Assembly: GCA_021805885.1 (NCBI GenBank)
Contig: JAJZDR010000077.1
Span: 1 to 5,308 of the forward strand
Direction: 5' to 3'
DNA: 5,308 nt
From: a bacterium
GTDB lineage: Bacteria; Patescibacteria; Dojkabacteria; JAKAPS01; JAJZLI01
This document shows, one piece after another, positions 4,749 to 5,308 of the stretch. The stretch's first letter is position 1, and every line of letters begins with the position of its first letter. A program made the translations under genes and the position numbers. The notes under the pieces are model-generated. The model worked only from the letters and a program-made list of their open reading frames with translations. It made no database searches and was not told the DNA's origin.

Positions 4749-5165
4749 ATGAATCCAAATATACAAAATACATACCCTCCAATTAACCCTCAAGTGCAAC
4801 CTTCTGTAAACCAAGGTGAAGAACCTGAGGATCCTATATTATCCCAAACTATAGTTGTTAGAACTATGACTATATTAACACCTATATCTCCTATACAATA
4901 TAATATTGAGGCTAGATCAATTGAGAGAGTGGTATTACATTTGCATGGGATTACAAAAAGTATAGAGGTTATAGGAGTAAAAACTATTGATCAGGTTAAC
5001 ATAGAACAAGGAATATTTTTTGGGAGAGTCAGGATAATACATATGGATAAAAGTGAAATTAGAATAGAACAAATATCAAAATCAAATGCAATGAAGGTGA
5101 AAACATTCTTTGAACGGGTTGTTGAGTTCCAAAGGAGAAATGTTGTCAATGTTACAGGAGATTAA
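4749..5165 (+). CDS. small protein with a PH-like (bPH) domain
   Basis: This 138-aa protein has no signal peptide or membrane span. Residues 1-30 are rich in Pro, Asn and Gln with an acidic end (EEPEDP) and are probably disordered. Residues about 50-130 alternate hydrophobic and polar positions as in a beta-sandwich: ARSIERVVLHLHGITKSIEV (55-74), IGVKTIDQVNIEQGIFFGRV (75-94), then RIIHMDKSEIRIEQIS (95-110). A C-terminal amphipathic helix follows (111-130, KVKTFFERVVEFQRR). Strand order, the G-IFFGRVRI turn and the final helix resemble bacterial PH-like domains, whose members often have unknown ligands. I rate that assignment moderate. The frame is open further upstream to an ATG at 4578, but that part is antisense to the exonuclease gene. 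ATG 4749 is chosen because it follows a TAGACT/TATGAT promoter by 6 nt. The gene converges on the next one, with 9 nt between stops. Confidence 0.7.
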   Translation: MNPNIQNTYPPINPQVQPSVNQGEEPEDPILSQTIVVRTMTILTPISPIQYNIEARSIERVVLHLHGITKSIEVIGVKTIDQVNIEQGIFFGRVRIIHMDKSEIRIEQISKSNAMKVKTFFERVVEFQRRNVVNVTGD

Positions 5166-5174
5166 TTTCTGAAA

Positions 5175-5308
5175 CTAGTCGATATTAACATACATCAATT
5201 TTTCATATTTATTATTATGTATCCTAATATCTTCTTTTAGTTTTGTATTATGATCTAGTACATGTTTTATCTCTCCATTATCTAAAAATTTAGCATTCAC
5301 AACCCTTA
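5175..5308 (-). CDS. 3' end of an unidentified gene, 5' part beyond the window
   Basis: The minus strand is open from the window edge to a TAG (complement of 5175-5177), giving 43 residues. They begin RVVNAKFLDNGEIKHVL, then DHNTKLKEDIRIHNNKYEKL, and end MYVNID. The polar, charge-balanced composition looks like real protein. The opening stretch (VVNAKFLDNGEIKHVL) faintly recalls the short DUF3892-type domain, but the rest does not clearly follow it. It is convergent with the PH-like gene and the stops are 9 nt apart, leaving no room for a separate terminator. Confidence 0.6.
   Translation of the reverse strand, partial: RVVNAKFLDNGEIKHVLDHNTKLKEDIRIHNNKYEKLMYVNID

Noticed and set aside
1..5308. 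TGA recoding (as in some candidate phyla), since no assigned gene ends in TGA
   Set aside because: The intact genes contain no in-frame TGA where Gly or Trp would be expected, Trp and Gly use ordinary codons, and reading through the TGA at 2871-2873 meets TAA at the next codon. TAA preference in A/T-rich DNA explains the bias.

Overview
The window is strongly AT-rich (by eye roughly 70% A+T) bacterial DNA. It carries short, mostly separately transcribed genes on both strands. The genetic code looks standard: all ten stops I assign are TAA or TAG, and none of the intact genes contains an in-frame TGA. None of the recognised genes has a Shine-Dalgarno sequence. Instead a -10-like hexamer lies about 5-11 nt before nearly every start codon, which suggests leaderless or near-leaderless mRNAs. 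Composition, compact genes and gene content (exonuclease III, Fic, an ArsP-type permease, a PH-like protein, a YD-repeat protein, many hypotheticals) would suit a small-genome lineage such as Patescibacteria/CPR. No phylogenetic marker is present, so that is only a guess.

Layout. Bases 1-90 may hold the 3' end of a + strand gene. Bases 91-335 are non-coding apart from a possible 34-codon hydrophobic ORF (227-331) that ends 4 nt before the next start. A permease of the DUF318/ArsP type with an internal YHS metal-binding domain follows (336-1514, +). It converges on a Fic-domain protein with an N-terminal winged helix (1615-2610, -), and two hairpins lie between the two stops. Just upstream of fic is a remnant of a transposase/integrase (2643-2867, -). 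An 8-bp inverted repeat brackets the fic promoter. A YD/RHS-like repeat protein (2990-3553, +) comes next, followed by a hairpin.

The right part has a 52-aa single-span membrane protein (3723-3881, -), exonuclease III (3899-4672, -), and, from a divergent promoter region, a PH-like domain protein (4749-5165, +). The 3' end of another minus-strand gene runs off the window (5175-5308).

The genes do not form an obvious pathway: repair, metal or metalloid export, Fic-type modification and unknown functions sit side by side. The most notable points are the consistent leaderless layout, the Fic protein with Gln in place of the catalytic His plus a candidate autoregulatory operator, the YHS-containing permease, and the mosaic repeat gene.
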